Shown here: piece by piece, positions 37,268 through 51,227 of the stretch | Layout: each line of letters starts with the position of its first letter | Position numbering within the stretch: the stretch's first letter is position 1 | NCBI GenBank assembly: GCA_037176885.1 | Contig: JAWWNJ010000037.1 | Coordinates: 62,001 to 126,000 of the forward strand | DNA: 64,000 nt | Source: Favolaschia claudopus | Lineage: Eukaryota; Basidiomycota; Agaricomycetes; Agaricales; Mycenaceae | Direction: 5' to 3' | Notes under the pieces: model-generated | Databases searched by the model: none | What the model was told of the DNA's origin: nothing | The model's input: the letters and a program-made list of their open reading frames with translations, nothing else | Position numbers and translations under genes: made by a program

Positions 37268-38905
37268 ATGATCCTCAGTGAGAGTCCCTTCGTCCGCCAC
37301 TTCGACACAAACTATGTCCCCTCCGACGCTGAAGTCCTCCAGATTCGATCCCTTCTAAGTGGTCCTGAAGATGCTGTGGCCCGCTTGGACGTTGAGATCG
37401 AAGGGATGGAAAGCGCCCTCACCCAGCTTAAGGAAAGGCGTAAAACACTCATGAAGCCTATCACCGCCCACAGAGTGCTGATTTCCCCCCTGCGACGTAC
37501 TCCCGACGATGTTCTCTTCGAAATCTTCTCCACCTGCCTCCCAGTGACCCATAACGCTCTCATCGATCCGGCAGAAGCACCTCTACTTCTTGGTCGCATC
37601 TGCAGGCGCTGGAGAGCGGTAGCGTACTCTACCCCCGCGCTCTGGACATCCATCCACATTCCCGCATCGCAGGATCACCTTGGGTCTGACTATCTTTCCG
37701 GATTAGGCAAGGCAATCGAGGCCTGGTTCCAACGTTCTGCCCATTGCCCCCTTTCCGTTTCTCTTGTCTTCCCCAGCGTACCCGCTGGAAGTCACTTAAA
37801 TGCCGTTGTTGAAAAACTTATCTCGAAATTGTGTTCAGTTTCTCAACGTTTGCGGCACCTTACTCTGAGCGGACCCCGCGATCGGCAACTTATCCTGAGC
37901 GGACCCCCCGCCCGGCAATTGTCCTTCATTCTCACAACCCTTGGCGCAGATCATCTTTCCCTTCTACAGTCTATCACTGTGTCCTGTCAGAATGGAGACT
38001 GCGTTTTCAGCGATCCAGCCGCCATGGCCATCTTGGGACTACCTACTCTGAAGAACATATCGCTCCGCGTCACCGAAAGTACTAGCCCTCTCACGTTTCC
38101 AATCCAATGGCAGCAACTGGTGCGACTCAAAATTGACTGCGCTGCGGTTCGTACGATGCAGGGGCAGGCATCTTGGGGTTTCGATACCAAAGACGCGATC
38201 GAGCTGCTCCAAAGGTGTCCGAATCTCGTCTGGTGCCATCTTCGATTGTTCCAGGTTGGACATGGCGACCTGGAGAAGGAACTAACGCCGACACCGATTC
38301 ATCTTCCTCACATCCATGAACTTATTTGGATTGGATTGTCCTCTGTGCAGTGGGTCAAGGGCTTGGTAGCACCGAAACTGCGATACTTCCACGTCGGAAC
38401 TCCGCATATGCTTGGTCCAGTGGTACAGGCGGAAGCTACAGCGACAGGCTTAACCGTGGCCATTGACTCGAATGCCATCACGACGTCCGGTTTTCAAACG
38501 CTTTTGCAGTGTTTTACGGATGTCTCGGTGCTGTGTCTCTGGGAACCTTCAGGGTTCGGTAGCACTGTCATTTCATTCTCCCCGACTTGGAGTTACCTAT
38601 CGCAAGACCTGGACGACTCTCTCCTGATCCTCACGGACGATTTGTGTCCAGTATTGACACATCTGACCGTCCGTAGCGACACCTTTCCCTTCTCGAATCG
38701 CGGTGTGTTGCAATTCATCAAAGCCCGGGTGAGCAAAGGGACCCCCCTTCGCGAAATCCAGGTTCCAATCCGGAGGAAGATGGAGGTTGGGGGCGAGGTT
38801 GACATCATGCCTGAACTGGAGCCTTTGATTCGAGATGGGTTACAGGTTACACTGCAGTATCGCCCACTATTGAAGTTTGATTCTCGACACGGATTGCGGT
38901 TTTGA
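37268..38905 (+). CDS. F-box protein with N-terminal coiled coil, copy B
   Basis: Single-exon gene of 545 residues with the layout of copy A: FDTNYVPSDAEVLQIRSLLS, a charged helical segment, then the F-box-like ISPLRRTPDDVLFEIFSTCL and LLLGRICRRWRAVAYSTPAL, and a leucine-rich C-terminal part. It is clearly more diverged from copies A, C and D than these are from one another. Within the leucine-rich part a 30-base unit is tandemly duplicated (37864-37922), giving LSGPRDRQLI followed by LSGPPARQLS. Probably an SCF substrate adaptor. It is divergent from AVL9. Confidence 0.85.
   Translation: MILSESPFVRHFDTNYVPSDAEVLQIRSLLSGPEDAVARLDVEIEGMESALTQLKERRKTLMKPITAHRVLISPLRRTPDDVLFEIFSTCLPVTHNALIDPAEAPLLLGRICRRWRAVAYSTPALWTSIHIPASQDHLGSDYLSGLGKAIEAWFQRSAHCPLSVSLVFPSVPAGSHLNAVVEKLISKLCSVSQRLRHLTLSGPRDRQLILSGPPARQLSFILTTLGADHLSLLQSITVSCQNGDCVFSDPAAMAILGLPTLKNISLRVTESTSPLTFPIQWQQLVRLKIDCAAVRTMQGQASWGFDTKDAIELLQRCPNLVWCHLRLFQVGHGDLEKELTPTPIHLPHIHELIWIGLSSVQWVKGLVAPKLRYFHVGTPHMLGPVVQAEATATGLTVAIDSNAITTSGFQTLLQCFTDVSVLCLWEPSGFGSTVISFSPTWSYLSQDLDDSLLILTDDLCPVLTHLTVRSDTFPFSNRGVLQFIKARVSKGTPLREIQVPIRRKMEVGGEVDIMPELEPLIRDGLQVTLQYRPLLKFDSRHGLRF
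37864..37922 (+). repeat. 30-base in-frame tandem repeat in F-box copy B
   Basis: Two adjacent units begin CTGAGCGGACCCC and encode LSGP(R/P)(D/A)RQL. They differ at a few bases. Confidence 0.75.
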
Positions 38906-39234
38906 TGCTTTATCTGTCAGTGGGGGAAGAGCCAATAGCAGTTGAATAGCGATAGGACACAAATCAATATATTACGGGAAATTTTGTGAAAAAAGCAATG
39001 GGGGTCGCATTTACGCTACCGTTCCACCGTTCTCAGCTAGAAAGCAAGGCCAAAACAGTTGTCACAATAGTACACAGCAGACAGGATGATGTGTACAATG
39101 ATATACACTACTAATTCACTATACAAAGCCGTCAAATACATTCGTTAGTCGTCGCGATTCGTGTCATCGTGCAGATAATTAGGAAGGAGGCATGCAATCA
39201 TAAATAAGTCTATAATCGGTCCTGGAGCAGAAAA
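38906..39234. other. intergenic between converging genes
   Basis: AT-rich stretch between the F-box copy B stop and the secreted-protein stop. No gene was seen; it probably holds the two 3' untranslated regions. Confidence 0.6.
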
Positions 39235-40282
39235 TCATGCCAAGTCACTTTGGACACGCGATACGGTGAGTATCGCGACGCGCCCGTCTTGAGCTATATT
39301 ATGATTTATACCTACGAGACCATGATGAGCTGCTTCATTGAAATTGTAAGGAGAAGAACCTACCCCGCCTCCCAGGAGCCAAAAGTCCGGACACCCATTC
39401 TACCTCCGCGCGCCACTGCATTTGCTCGCCGCCTGTGCCAGGCCACGGCCACCCCACCGAAAGCTCCTCATCTTCGTGGGGCACCCAGAACTCCGGCGAT
39501 TCGCCATGTCGAATCCAGAGCTCCGACCCTGCGAGGGCTTGTTCGACAAGCCAGTCTCGACCGAGGTTGTACCCATTGGCGACGATAGTGTGGCCGCGTC
39601 TCGAGTCCTCTTCCTTCGATGCGCTAAAATTGGAGGACATGAGCGATGAAAGTCATTATCATGATGGAAACCCGCCCGCAGCACTGACCCTAGGAACCAA
39701 GCTCCACTGTTGCCCTCGGTGCCGTTCTGCCGCCATGCACGGAAGTGGTGGCCGCCGGCGATGCTCTCCCAGCAGCTCCCCCACCCGGGCATGCGGAAGT
39801 GTTGGCGGAATAACAGCGCTTCTGGCTTGCGCCCGTCCCCATCGCCGAGATTCGCGAGGTGGATATGCCCTGAAGAGCAAGCAGACATGAACTTCGGTCT
39901 CGGTTCGGCTTTGGGCGATGCTAACCTCTGTGGAGCCCCATGCACTCACGAGCGTAACCTATGGAGGCCACGTATGCGATGAAGCCTTCGTCGGTGAGAA
40001 CAAAAGGATCGGAGTTTCCTGAGATAATGACATTGAGTGGCTCGCCCCGCGTCTTTGTCGTGAACTGCGTCTCGGATGAGCTGTTGGGGCATTGGAATAG
40101 CTGTCCGGGGGACATACATCGAGCAGACGACCACCCAGAACACGCGGATCTATCCATCCAAAAGGTATCCCGTCTTCGAGTTCAGGATGTTCCGCTGCAA
40201 GACGAAACGGTTGCTGGGTCGGAGAGGCAGCAACGAGAGTAAGAAAGACAACGAAAAGCAAGGGAAGGGTATACGAAAGCAT
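39235..40282 (-). CDS. conserved secreted protein of unknown function
   Basis: About 260 residues from five or so exons. The start at 40282 gives a signal peptide (MLSYTLPLLFVVFLTLVAA). The body has LNVIISGNSDPFVLTDEGF, IGYARECMGLHRG, IHLANLGDGDGRKPEALLFR, FRMPGWGSCWESIAGGHHFR, AWRQNGTEGNSGAWF and NGYNLGRDWLVEQA, ending in IAQDGRVAILTVSR after a short intron near 39300-39350. To my knowledge this pattern recurs in agaricomycete secreted proteins without assigned function. Conserved Cys, Trp and Gly residues suggest a compact extracellular fold. It is not recognisable as an enzyme. It is divergent from the WD40 gene. Confidence 0.75.
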
Positions 40283-41203
40283 AATTAAGAAGAGAGACAG
40301 TGTCCGACCATAAGTATGTCGGTCTCCGTGCGTGGCGGCAGAAAGGAAGAGGTGACCAATTTAGTAATATGATATCATAGCTAGCTATCAAGTTACTTCA
40401 AGCTGTCTACTTTACAAGAAACTCGCGAGTGAATAAATAGTTACAGAGCATCAGGACCGTAAAATCCACGTCGGGGATTGAGCTTTCAGGCCTCAGGCTG
40501 GAGAGAGTAGCCTGTGGACCATGGGAATGAGAGGTTGTGCTTAATTCGGACACTGCGTCTCCATCTTCCTCGAGAACTATGGGAAACTGGGTCTGAAACT
40601 GTCGCAAGGGAGTGTCTATATTGATGAATCGCGGCGCCATCGATGGAGGCAGGTCCCGCATCGTCTACTGTCAGATGTGTTAATACAGGACATTACTCCG
40701 ACTCGTGTATGAGGGTTAGGAAAAACTCTGAGGCCCCCACTAGAAGACTGAGGTCGTCTATATGTCCACCATAATGTGGTATGAGCCACAGATGAAGGCA
40801 AGAGACGTTTGTGATTCAGAAACGTTGCAAAAGCTCCCAGAAAGTGGACACTTGCAAGCAATTTAGCTCAAGCACCATAGTCAGATCTGGAGTAGGCTAG
40901 CTTCAGGTAGCACCGAGTTGGTATTAGGCAAAACAGTTTCGACTGGACCTGGCATGTAAACCACGGCGGAAGAAAGCATTTTTTTTCAGCGACGCCAGGT
41001 TTATTTCCACCGCCACAGTTGATCTCAGTGTCCAAGCGAGCAAGGTCATATTCAGAACCGCCGAGAGAAGAGTAAATCTTGAGGACTTCAGCGTTGGATT
41101 TGTGTCCGGATGGTCTACGGACTCAGTATTGAGGTGGTGGCAGGATACAAGCGGAGTTCGTCACACGGGGTCACACACACTCACTACTTACCGCCATGCC
41201 ACC
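40283..41203. other. divergent intergenic region
   Basis: Lies between the secreted-protein start and the WD40 gene start. Minus frames at 40407-40661 and 40616-40861 could be read as exons but match nothing. It should hold both promoters. Confidence 0.5.
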
Positions 41204-43443
41204 ATGAAAGCTCATAGCTTGAAACGTCCGCGACCACCTGAGATGGATTCCTCTGACTCTGCTGTTGATACTTCTACCCTCGAAGACCTGCACTCTCATC
41301 GACGACGACATTTACCTTTCTTGGTTCCGGACCATCGAAACCATATTTTGTCTCGGTCTTCGCACCTGCCAAGAATCCGAGCCGTAGAAGCCCTGCTCGA
41401 GCGTGGCTTCCCATATTCTCGGTCTGCATGGTAGCTGCATCAAAACGATTCCTAGTACTAAAGCTCTGAAACAGTAAACTGGATGCACACACTGCGTGCG
41501 TGAACGCCCTTGCGTTTTCTTCCCTCGACGGGCGATTTCTTGTCAGTGGTGGAGATGGTCTGTCTTGTGTACAACTGCTGGCTCCGTCTGACCTTGGTGC
41601 AACAGACCTAGATATTCACTTTTGGGATTTACATCAAGAGGGCGTCACTGCACCGTCGTTTACCTTTCGAGGGCCCCGCGTAACTGCCCTCATCTATTTT
41701 ATCTCCCACTCGCTCAAAGTATTCAGGCCAATATCTTCGTTCTGAAATTCTCTGCCAACAATCGATTTATTTTCTCGTTGGTCACTTTCTATCCTAAGTA
41801 GTGCCATGTAATGCTCACATCTGCGTTTTCAGGGGAGGCGCGGACGACATTGTACTCAAATTCGATTCTTCAAGTGCGGAGAGGCTACCGGAGAGCACAT
41901 ATCGCCAACATGAGGTGACCTTTTCGACCGCTAATATATCAACTGTGTATAACTGTTTTTGGATAGGACAGCATTCGCGGGATTGCCCCTCATCCGGTGC
42001 AGGACGAGGTCTTCATCACAGGGGCGGAAGACGGTCGCCTCATCCGGCACGATAGCCGCTCCCCCTCCAGCGCACGTATCCGTGCCCAAGACACCATCCA
42101 GCTAACGTCTGAAGTCACGGGTGTCGAGTTCCATCCCGTCATGGAGCATATCTTCGCCACGAGCGATCAGAGCGGCCAGGTTTGCCTCCGCGACACGCGC
42201 ATGGCTTTCGGGCCTTTGGCGCAGCGGACACAAGAGGGCATTGTCCAGATTTACAACACCAAGCTTTCGAGACCTGCCATTCAGCATCTGAGCAATCCCG
42301 AGGTAAGCAGCCTTGTGTTCAACGGACAAGGTATGTCTGGATGTTCGTCAACGATTGCTGTTTAAATCATATCAATAGGTACCCAGCTAAGTGTGGCGAT
42401 GTTGGTGAGGGTACTTGTAAGTATGCCAACTGGTCGCTGAAATCGTATCCGTAAGAACTTTAACCCGACGATCTACAATATCCACGATTCGGATCCCGTT
42501 GCTGTGTGTAGTGCGGGATCCCTTCCCGACGGTAGTCCGATTCCTCCAGGCGAACGGACGTACGCGAATGCATGCACGATGAAGGTGCGTACTGTGCCAA
42601 CAGATGGCCCGTCCTTCTCACTTGCATACCCCCAACAGCATGGTGGCTTCGGCGGACCGGGCCTCGACAGGGACACGCTTTACCTCGCGGGCTCTGACGA
42701 CTTCCGCGCATACGTTTGGGCGCTTCCGCCCCCTGAAACGCTCGCTGCACGACGCAAGGTGCTCTCGTATGCAGAATGGCGTGCAGGCGAGCATATAGGG
42801 GTCACTGGTGCGTTGGCCATGTCCGCTCTGAATTTTTTTCGGTCCTCATTGTACATCGTGCAGCCTTCGCCGAGCATGTCAACGGCCCGCGGTGCATCCC
42901 TGTTCAGCTGGACACTCCCCGCGCCCGCCTCGCTGGACATCACTCAATCGTCAATAGTGTGGTCGTTCATCCACAGATGTTGCTCGCAGCGACTTCGGGC
43001 GTCGAGTCGCGTGTGATGTTACACGGCGCGGTGGACTCGTTGTGCGGAGGTATGAAGCGGACTCCGGCTAAGGTGCGCGGCCTCGGAGAGCCGTGGGAGC
43101 CTGATCTATTCGAGGAGGACGACGGCGAGGATGAGGAGGATGAAGAAGCGTCCGTAGAAGAGTTCATGGAACGAGCTCTGTCCATCAGGGCGCAGCGACG
43201 CACAATACGGATGTTCGACGGGTGCGGCAGTTTTTGGGTATATCATGCAGCAAGGTGTGCTCACGCATAGTATCTAGCATCGTGGAGAGCGAAGGTCTCA
43301 TGGACACGTTTGCCGTACGACGGTGGTATCCCTCCGGTGGACAAGGTGGCCTCGCGTTGGACGATGATACCGACGATGATGACTCCGAGCCCGACCTTGA
43401 AACGGACGATGACGGTGACATTGAGATGGAAGACGGTTTCTAA
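41204..43443 (+). CDS. WD40-repeat protein, DDB1-CUL4-associated-factor (DCAF) type
   Basis: About 580 residues from roughly nine exons, starting at 41204 (MKAHSLKRPRPPEM, context ACCATG). WD40 repeats can be followed: VNALAFSSLDGRFLVSGGDD with LDIHFWDL, FSGGADDIVLKFD, DEVFITGAEDGRLIRHD, TGVEFHPVMEHIFATSDQSG, LYLAGSDDFRAYVWAL and VNSVVVHPQMLLAATSGVES. The last repeats plus an acidic, Glu/Asp-rich tail are typical of DCAF5/DCAF8-like proteins, which bind DDB1 and recruit substrates to CUL4 ubiquitin ligase. A strict DDB1-binding WDxR motif was not confirmed. The acidic ending (DDDTDDDDSEPDLETDDD) reaches the stop at 43443. Confidence 0.75.
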
Positions 43444-44335
43444 GTCGCACAATTCTCCAAGTCCAGAGCTGCAGTCTACGCGTTATTAGTCGAATCGAAT
43501 GCTGTAGGTGCGTGCAACATTCATTCTATTCTAGTCCTTCTCGTTATATGTACTGAATGTGACCGTGTAGGTGGCTACTTACCCACCCACCGCCTGCCAG
43601 CGAATGTTCCGATCTCGTGGAGTGCAATACCAGCCGACGGTCCCATGAGCACAACGTGCTGGCTTCCGTCTCACGACGTCCGTTCGAAACAGTGAACCCT
43701 GCACATTTCGCGCGTGGATTGGTACTGACTCGTTAACGGCAATTGGTGCGCATCCCGAGCTATTTTAGCCAGAGACACTGTCCTCGTTTCATTAGAGTAG
43801 ACTCATGCAGGACTAGTTTACTGTTGCAGCTCGTACGGATTACCCGCGGGCTCATTCTCCGCCTGATGGACCATGAGCTGGAGCTGCGTTTGCCTGTGTT
43901 CTTGTTCCTAGCCATATATTCCATCACTTCCGAATCCTTTTTGACCAAAACTCCTTCTACGTCCTCCATATTTCCGATTCCGCGTGCACCTTTCGCCTGT
44001 GCCATCCTTTGCTTCCGTACTCAAGTACCTGAAACCTTCGAGTTGATGATATTTTTGTCTTTTACCGCCTCGGCTGCCCCTCTTAGGACCGCGACTCACA
44101 AACTTGCAGAAATGGCATCCCACTAACAACGTGTAGATGCCTCGTTATCGCTGTTCGCAAGACTGGCGATTGCTCTCAACTTTATCATACTGTTGTTCTT
44201 TTTTTAACTCGATGCATTCGGGAATGAATTCCTGACGGTTCTCATCAGCTTCTTGAAAATGCAAGGGACGGACATCTGCCGAAACTGTATAAAAAGGCTG
44301 CCAGCGAAATACCCCACTGTCTTGTTTTACGGGAA
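43444..44335. other. intergenic with GH47 promoter
   Basis: It lies between the WD40 stop and the mannosidase start. A 127-residue plus frame at 43743-44126 and an opposite 81-residue frame match nothing. The promoter of the mannosidase is at the right end. Confidence 0.5.
44288..44295 (+). promoter_or_regulatory. TATA box of the GH47 mannosidase gene
   Basis: TATAAAAA lies 48 bases upstream of the ATG at 44336. The short distance implies a short 5' untranslated region. Confidence 0.55.
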
Positions 44336-47074
44336 ATGCGATCCACGACTCTCATTGCTCTCGGACTTTGCTCCTGTGCACTTGCGGGTGTGACGGTTCA
44401 AAAACCTGGCTTGAAAGTCCCTGCGCAGTACCAGAGTAATCGCGCGGCAGCAGAGAAGATTTTCACGACGTCTTATAGTGCTTACAAGTGGGTACCCCGT
44501 GGCTGCCTTGGACTGCTAGTCTGCTACTGATCTCATTATTTTCTCAGAGAGTTTGCATTCGGTCACGATGAGCTGCTTCCGATCAGTAAAACCTCTGAGG
44601 ATGACCTTGGTGGTTGGGGAGCCTCGATTGTTGATGCAATGGTGCGAATTCTGAACTTGTTTGAAAGGTATCTCAGCTCACATTTTTACGTCTAGACTAC
44701 AATGGTGCGTTAGCCGAGACAGCAGGATTTCAAATGCTCACAGGAATCAAAGCTCGTCATGGGTCTCGATGTACGTATATCTGCCCAACTTGTGTTACAA
44801 GTCGCGTGCCTCATAACATCGTATCAGGACTTATTCAACGAGGCACTCAACTTCTCCAGCCACATTGATTTCAGTGTGATACCAGCAGGAGGTACCATCA
44901 GGTAAGGAATCTGGGCTTTGCGGCTGCGGAGTGCTCACCCGGAACATCTTCAGCGTGTTTGAAACAACCATTCGTTTCGTGGGCGGGTTACTATCGGCAT
45001 TCGAACTCAGTGGGCAACAGCATCCTATCCTCGTCACGAAAGCCAAGCAGGTGGCCGACAAGATGGCCTTTGCGTGGATTGGGGCCAGTCCTTCTTCAAT
45101 GAATACAAGGTTTTCAGAGTTCTAACGTTAGGTTTGAAAACAGGATAATGTTCTCCCTTATGGACACATCGATTTCTCCGATAACTCGCCGGACATTGCG
45201 GTGGTGGGTTCAAATTTCCTTTTCTCTTCGGCCACCTGACTTTCGCTAGACCAACATCGCCGAAGCCGGCACGCTATCTTTGGAATGGTTCAAATTGAGC
45301 AAATTCACAGGAAATGCAACATACGGCGATTTGACTATGAAATCGGTTGAATTTATTGCGAATCTGGCACGTTGTTGAGCTGCGTTCTGGTCCAATTGCT
45401 TACTGGAAAAGTGTAGCCCGCACCTCTCCCAGGTTGGGTTTCTGATACACTAAACTTTGGGCCCGACCGACGTTTCATAATATAGGTCTCGCTGCACGAT
45501 TCATCGACCCCGGAACTGGACAGTTCGATGGCGCCTATGTCGTGAGTATGCTTCATTACCAGAATGCGGGTTTCAAATGTGCGCTTCAAGGGATGGGGCG
45601 GAGGAAGTGATTCATATTTCGAGTATCTCCTCAAATATGCCCGTCTTACCAATACGAACAACAACATCTTCATTGATACGTGGAAGGCAAGTTCATGATT
45701 TGATTCAAGCTCAGACTGGGTTAAGGTAGCATATCATCACAGACTGCTATTGATTCCTCGATCCGCACACTGTTGAAGGTAATATTGGACTCTCAGTTTT
45801 CATTTTTCTCACTCTATCTCATTTTCAGACTTCTACTGTGGGGAATCACGCATACCTCGCGGATCAAGACGACCAGGGTCTCATCCGCCACGTTGGATCG
45901 TACGTGTTTCCCTGTATACCACTAAGGTTCGGTTGATCAAGCGCTTTTAGACACTTGGCTTGTTTCTATGCAGGAAATTGGCTTCTCGGTAATATCGAGC
46001 ATCTGTATACCCCAGCTGCCCCTCATCATTCCTTCAGGTGGAAAGCTACTCAATAATCAAACGATAATAAACATTGCACTTCAATTGAATGACGGATGTT
46101 GGGTGAGTAGACTCACTTTGTTCTATTCTAGGGCTGAACAGTCACTCAGAATACTTATGCGGGTACTGAGTAAGTCAAATTCTTGACGCTTTTCTAATCC
46201 TGTCACTGAGATATGCCAGTACCGGCATCGGTCCAGAGGGCTTTGCATTCATCAGCTCTGATGGGAACTTTACTGGAGACACTGTTACTGCCGACGAGAT
46301 AGCTTTCTACAACACCCACGGCTTCTACATCACGTCCTCAGATTACATTCAACGCCCGGAAGGCAAGCAATTCAGCTGTTAACACCTATTTTCTAACTGA
46401 CGTTCGTCTTCTGTAGTGTTGGAATCGAATTTCTACGCATGGCGTGGTGCGTATCTGTCGTGTTGAACTGTTTCTCTGCGCTAAAACACGTCAAGTCACG
46501 GGTGATACAAAATATCTCGACAGGTACGATTTATTACCGCTCTTCATTGCGCGGTGCCATTCATTTCAATCTCAACAGGGCAGCCGCAGCGATCGCATCG
46601 TTCAATAAATTCCTGCCGCCTCCGGACCACGTCGGATTCGCCTCTCTCAATGATGTGAACAATCCGGCCGCAGGGTTCATTGATGTAATGGAAAGCTTTT
46701 GGTATGAGAGTTCTGAACGCAAAGAAATCACTTACTCACGATTCGAGGACAGGTTTGCTGAAGTGTTGAAATATCTGTAAGCGCATATAACTCATTCAAA
46801 ACACTTTTGTGTATTGAGGTCCTGTCAGCTACCTCACTTTCGATGATCCCTCGCACATCAGCTTGGATAACTGTGCGATGAACTTTCATTACGCCATGCT
46901 TCAGCTCACCGTGGCTCACACCCCCTTGATGCAGATGTTTTCAACACCGAGTGTCATCCTTTCAAAGCCCCACCCGCGCTCAACTCGTACTCTGGCTCGG
47001 GAAAGCTGATACCGCAAAAACCTTTCAAGGCCCACACAACCGGGTCTCCGCTGCCAGCCATCAGTCCTCTTTAG
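44336..47074 (+). CDS. secreted class I alpha-1,2-mannosidase (GH47)
   Basis: The signal peptide ([18 protein letters not shown]) is followed by a GH47 domain split over many small exons, in all roughly 550-600 residues. Family landmarks are [23 protein letters not shown] [114 protein letters not shown] and the Ca-binding Thr in [13 protein letters not shown] near the end. It trims alpha-1,2-linked mannose from N-glycans. The secreted form without a membrane anchor suggests glycoprotein digestion or late secretory processing rather than the ER enzyme. Confidence 0.88.
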
Positions 47075-47185
47075 CCAGAAGCGAAGATTTAGAGAGATTT
47101 AGTTGATGTTTTGTCCTAGTTATCAAATTTGACTCGCTTGTGTCTGGCAGTGTAACACACTGGAAGCTGTATGCACCTATTTCTA

Positions 47186-48739
47186 CTATGAGTAGTACAT
47201 CGGCTCCCAAATATGGTGCTGTAAACCATGCGGCGGATGAAACTCCCATTGTCTTTGTTGGTAGCTGAGGTCAACTCGCAGCCCATGCGCAATAAAAGAC
47301 TCAAGTTCGGGAATGAGGTCGACCTCCATGCTTCTCGAGAGATCAATCTCCAGCCGTTTGAGAGGAGTGGGCATGGCTATTCGCGCTTCGGCCAATTCCA
47401 GAACATCTCCGTCCGAAAGGTCCGCCGTGTAAATCTTCAGATGCGTGAGCGAGGGGCACAGCTTGTATGGCGCATAGAGCGATGCAATGTATGCCTTGTC
47501 TAATCGTCGAAGACTGTAGTAATCGCCGGTTAGGCGGAGATGAGAGATGGATGGCAAACATTGTAAGAGCTCTTGAAATGCATTGCCTGCGAGATAATAC
47601 ACGTCAGCAACTACTGAAAGACCGGTGTCTTCAGCGTCAGCAGACGTGGATCCGATTTGTAGATAACACAGATTCGGAGCTACCAGTTGCGAAATCCATC
47701 TTTGGAGTACGACATCAGTGAGGGTGAGAGTACGGATGTGGGGCAGTAATCGGGGAAGACGATGCAAAAGGTTGGGCTCCGCCCGCTGTCGGATCGTGAT
47801 ATACTTGGAGGTGGCAGAAGACCAAGTTGGACGCCCTTCGCAGCACATCGAGTGCGGCGTCAAGAACTAAACCTCCCTCGAGACCTCCATTCATTCCCTG
47901 TCGGCCTTCGCATTCTAGCCGAAGTCGAGTGAGGTGCGACCAGTTGATTGGCAATGCAAGGGGATCCACATTTCGGGCAATCAGCGATATATGCTCCAGA
48001 GTGGACACTTGCAATGGTTCCACAGAGAATGCATCTGCACTAGAAATTGAACTGTTGAGACAGTTGATTGCGATACTGCGCAAACGCGGCAAATCCGGTT
48101 GACCGAGCTGCAAAAAGGCCGCAACAATTCGGGATCACCAGCCAATCCTAGGTGGCGCAAGCGGCCGGAAACTGACAGTACTTGGAGAATGAGTTTATGC
48201 CCCTTCGAGTCGGCGGCTATATCTGCCGCATGATACGGCACAACAAGCGAAACAGACAGCGAACAGGCAGCGGAGCGCCTCAACCATGCCTCCACAATTG
48301 CTTCCAGCCTTGTCAGAATCGCGGGGGGACAATCATACTCCCATGGAATGTGAATCGAGCTCCAAAGGGTTGGAGTAGAATATGCAACAGCTCTCCAACT
48401 CCGGCAGATGCGACCTAGCAATAAAGGCGCTTTGGAATCGTCGATGAGGGCTTCGCGTTTCGAGGGAAGGCAAGCCAGGAAGATTTCTGCAAGGATATCG
48501 AGAGGAAGGAGTCGTATAGGGGATATGAGAGCCCTGTGAGCGTCAATTGGCTGCTTGAGTGCTTCGCGCTTTTCCCTAAGCTCCATGAGGGCTCGTTCCA
48601 AAGCCTCAATCTCGGCGTCTAAGCTAGCTAGATCATCTTCAGGACCTGCGAGAAGGGAGCGAATCTCTGCAACCTCGGCGTCTGAGGGTACATAGTTTGT
48701 CCCGAGGTGGTCTGCGAAGGGCGAGTCATCCAGCGACAT
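47186..48739 (-). pseudogene. F-box protein copy C, frameshifted inverted duplicate of copy A
   Basis: It follows copy A (29483-31039) almost codon for codon, beginning with MSLDDSPFADHLGTNYVPSD and ending with HHIWEPMYYS. Two small deletions break it. One T is missing from a run of six T in copy A (run of five here, near 48115), and two bases are missing near 47745 (CCGATTACTGCC against CCGATCATACTGCC). The two losses total three bases, so the start and end lie in the same frame, with about 120 codons out of frame between them and stops in that stretch. Similarity extends about 50 bases upstream and 25 bases downstream. The first indel is in a homopolymer, so a sequencing error must be excluded. 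Confidence 0.8.
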
Positions 48740-49395
48740 GCCAGTGGTGGTGGTTGATATTCAAAAGCCCGCCATCATCTATCACCGGAAGTTGCCGACC
48801 CACGGAAGTAATCCTGACGTCACTGGTCCAAGCGCCTCATACTGTGAGTCATACAAATCAGCTGTCAGGCTGGAGGTCAGGAGACCTTATCTCCCCGCCC
48901 TTATCGTTATCTATCTCGCCATATCTCGCCTAACTTTTATTTCTCCACACCACCCCTTTTTCCCACTCCAATTCGGGGTAGTAATACAATTTGCTTATCG
49001 TTTTTTTCTGGGGGGATAACGGGAACGGGGAGAGCAAGGGTCTATGTAAGTATTTTACTGAATTCCTTCCTTTGGGCACGGAGGAGGGAGGGTTACGCTG
49101 GTCAGTAAGTATCGGAACGAAGGATTCGAGAGCAAGGGATATTGACATTCTATAATCGAAGAAAATTGAGTGACTGATTGAGTAGAGTATGCTAGTCGTG
49201 ACAGTAAGCAAAGAAGAAAAAAAACTATGTGCGTCTATGTGTATGTGCGGCATAATATCATACATGGCATGAGGGAGAGAGAGAGAGAGGAGAGGAAAGA
49301 AGAAAGACTCTATGGTATAAGTAAAAGTAAAGCTAGAAAAATACATACACACGTCCGTCCCGCCGTCCGCCAGCAGACACCCATTCATCCATCCA
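48740..49395. other. intergenic, Cre1 3' region with GA-rich repeat
   Basis: Holds the promoter-side flank of F-box copy C and probably the 3' untranslated region of Cre1, including a GA-rich microsatellite at 49271-49295. Confidence 0.55.
49271..49295 (+). repeat. GA-rich microsatellite
   Basis: GAGGGAGAGAGAGAGAGAGG-like simple sequence. Confidence 0.75.

Positions 49396-51227
<1,832 letters not shown>

Noticed and set aside
40407..40861. Minus frames that might form a two-exon gene
   Set aside because: No family match and no convincing splice junction between them.
43743..44126. 127-residue plus frame
   Set aside because: No family match; low-quality composition and opposing open frame.
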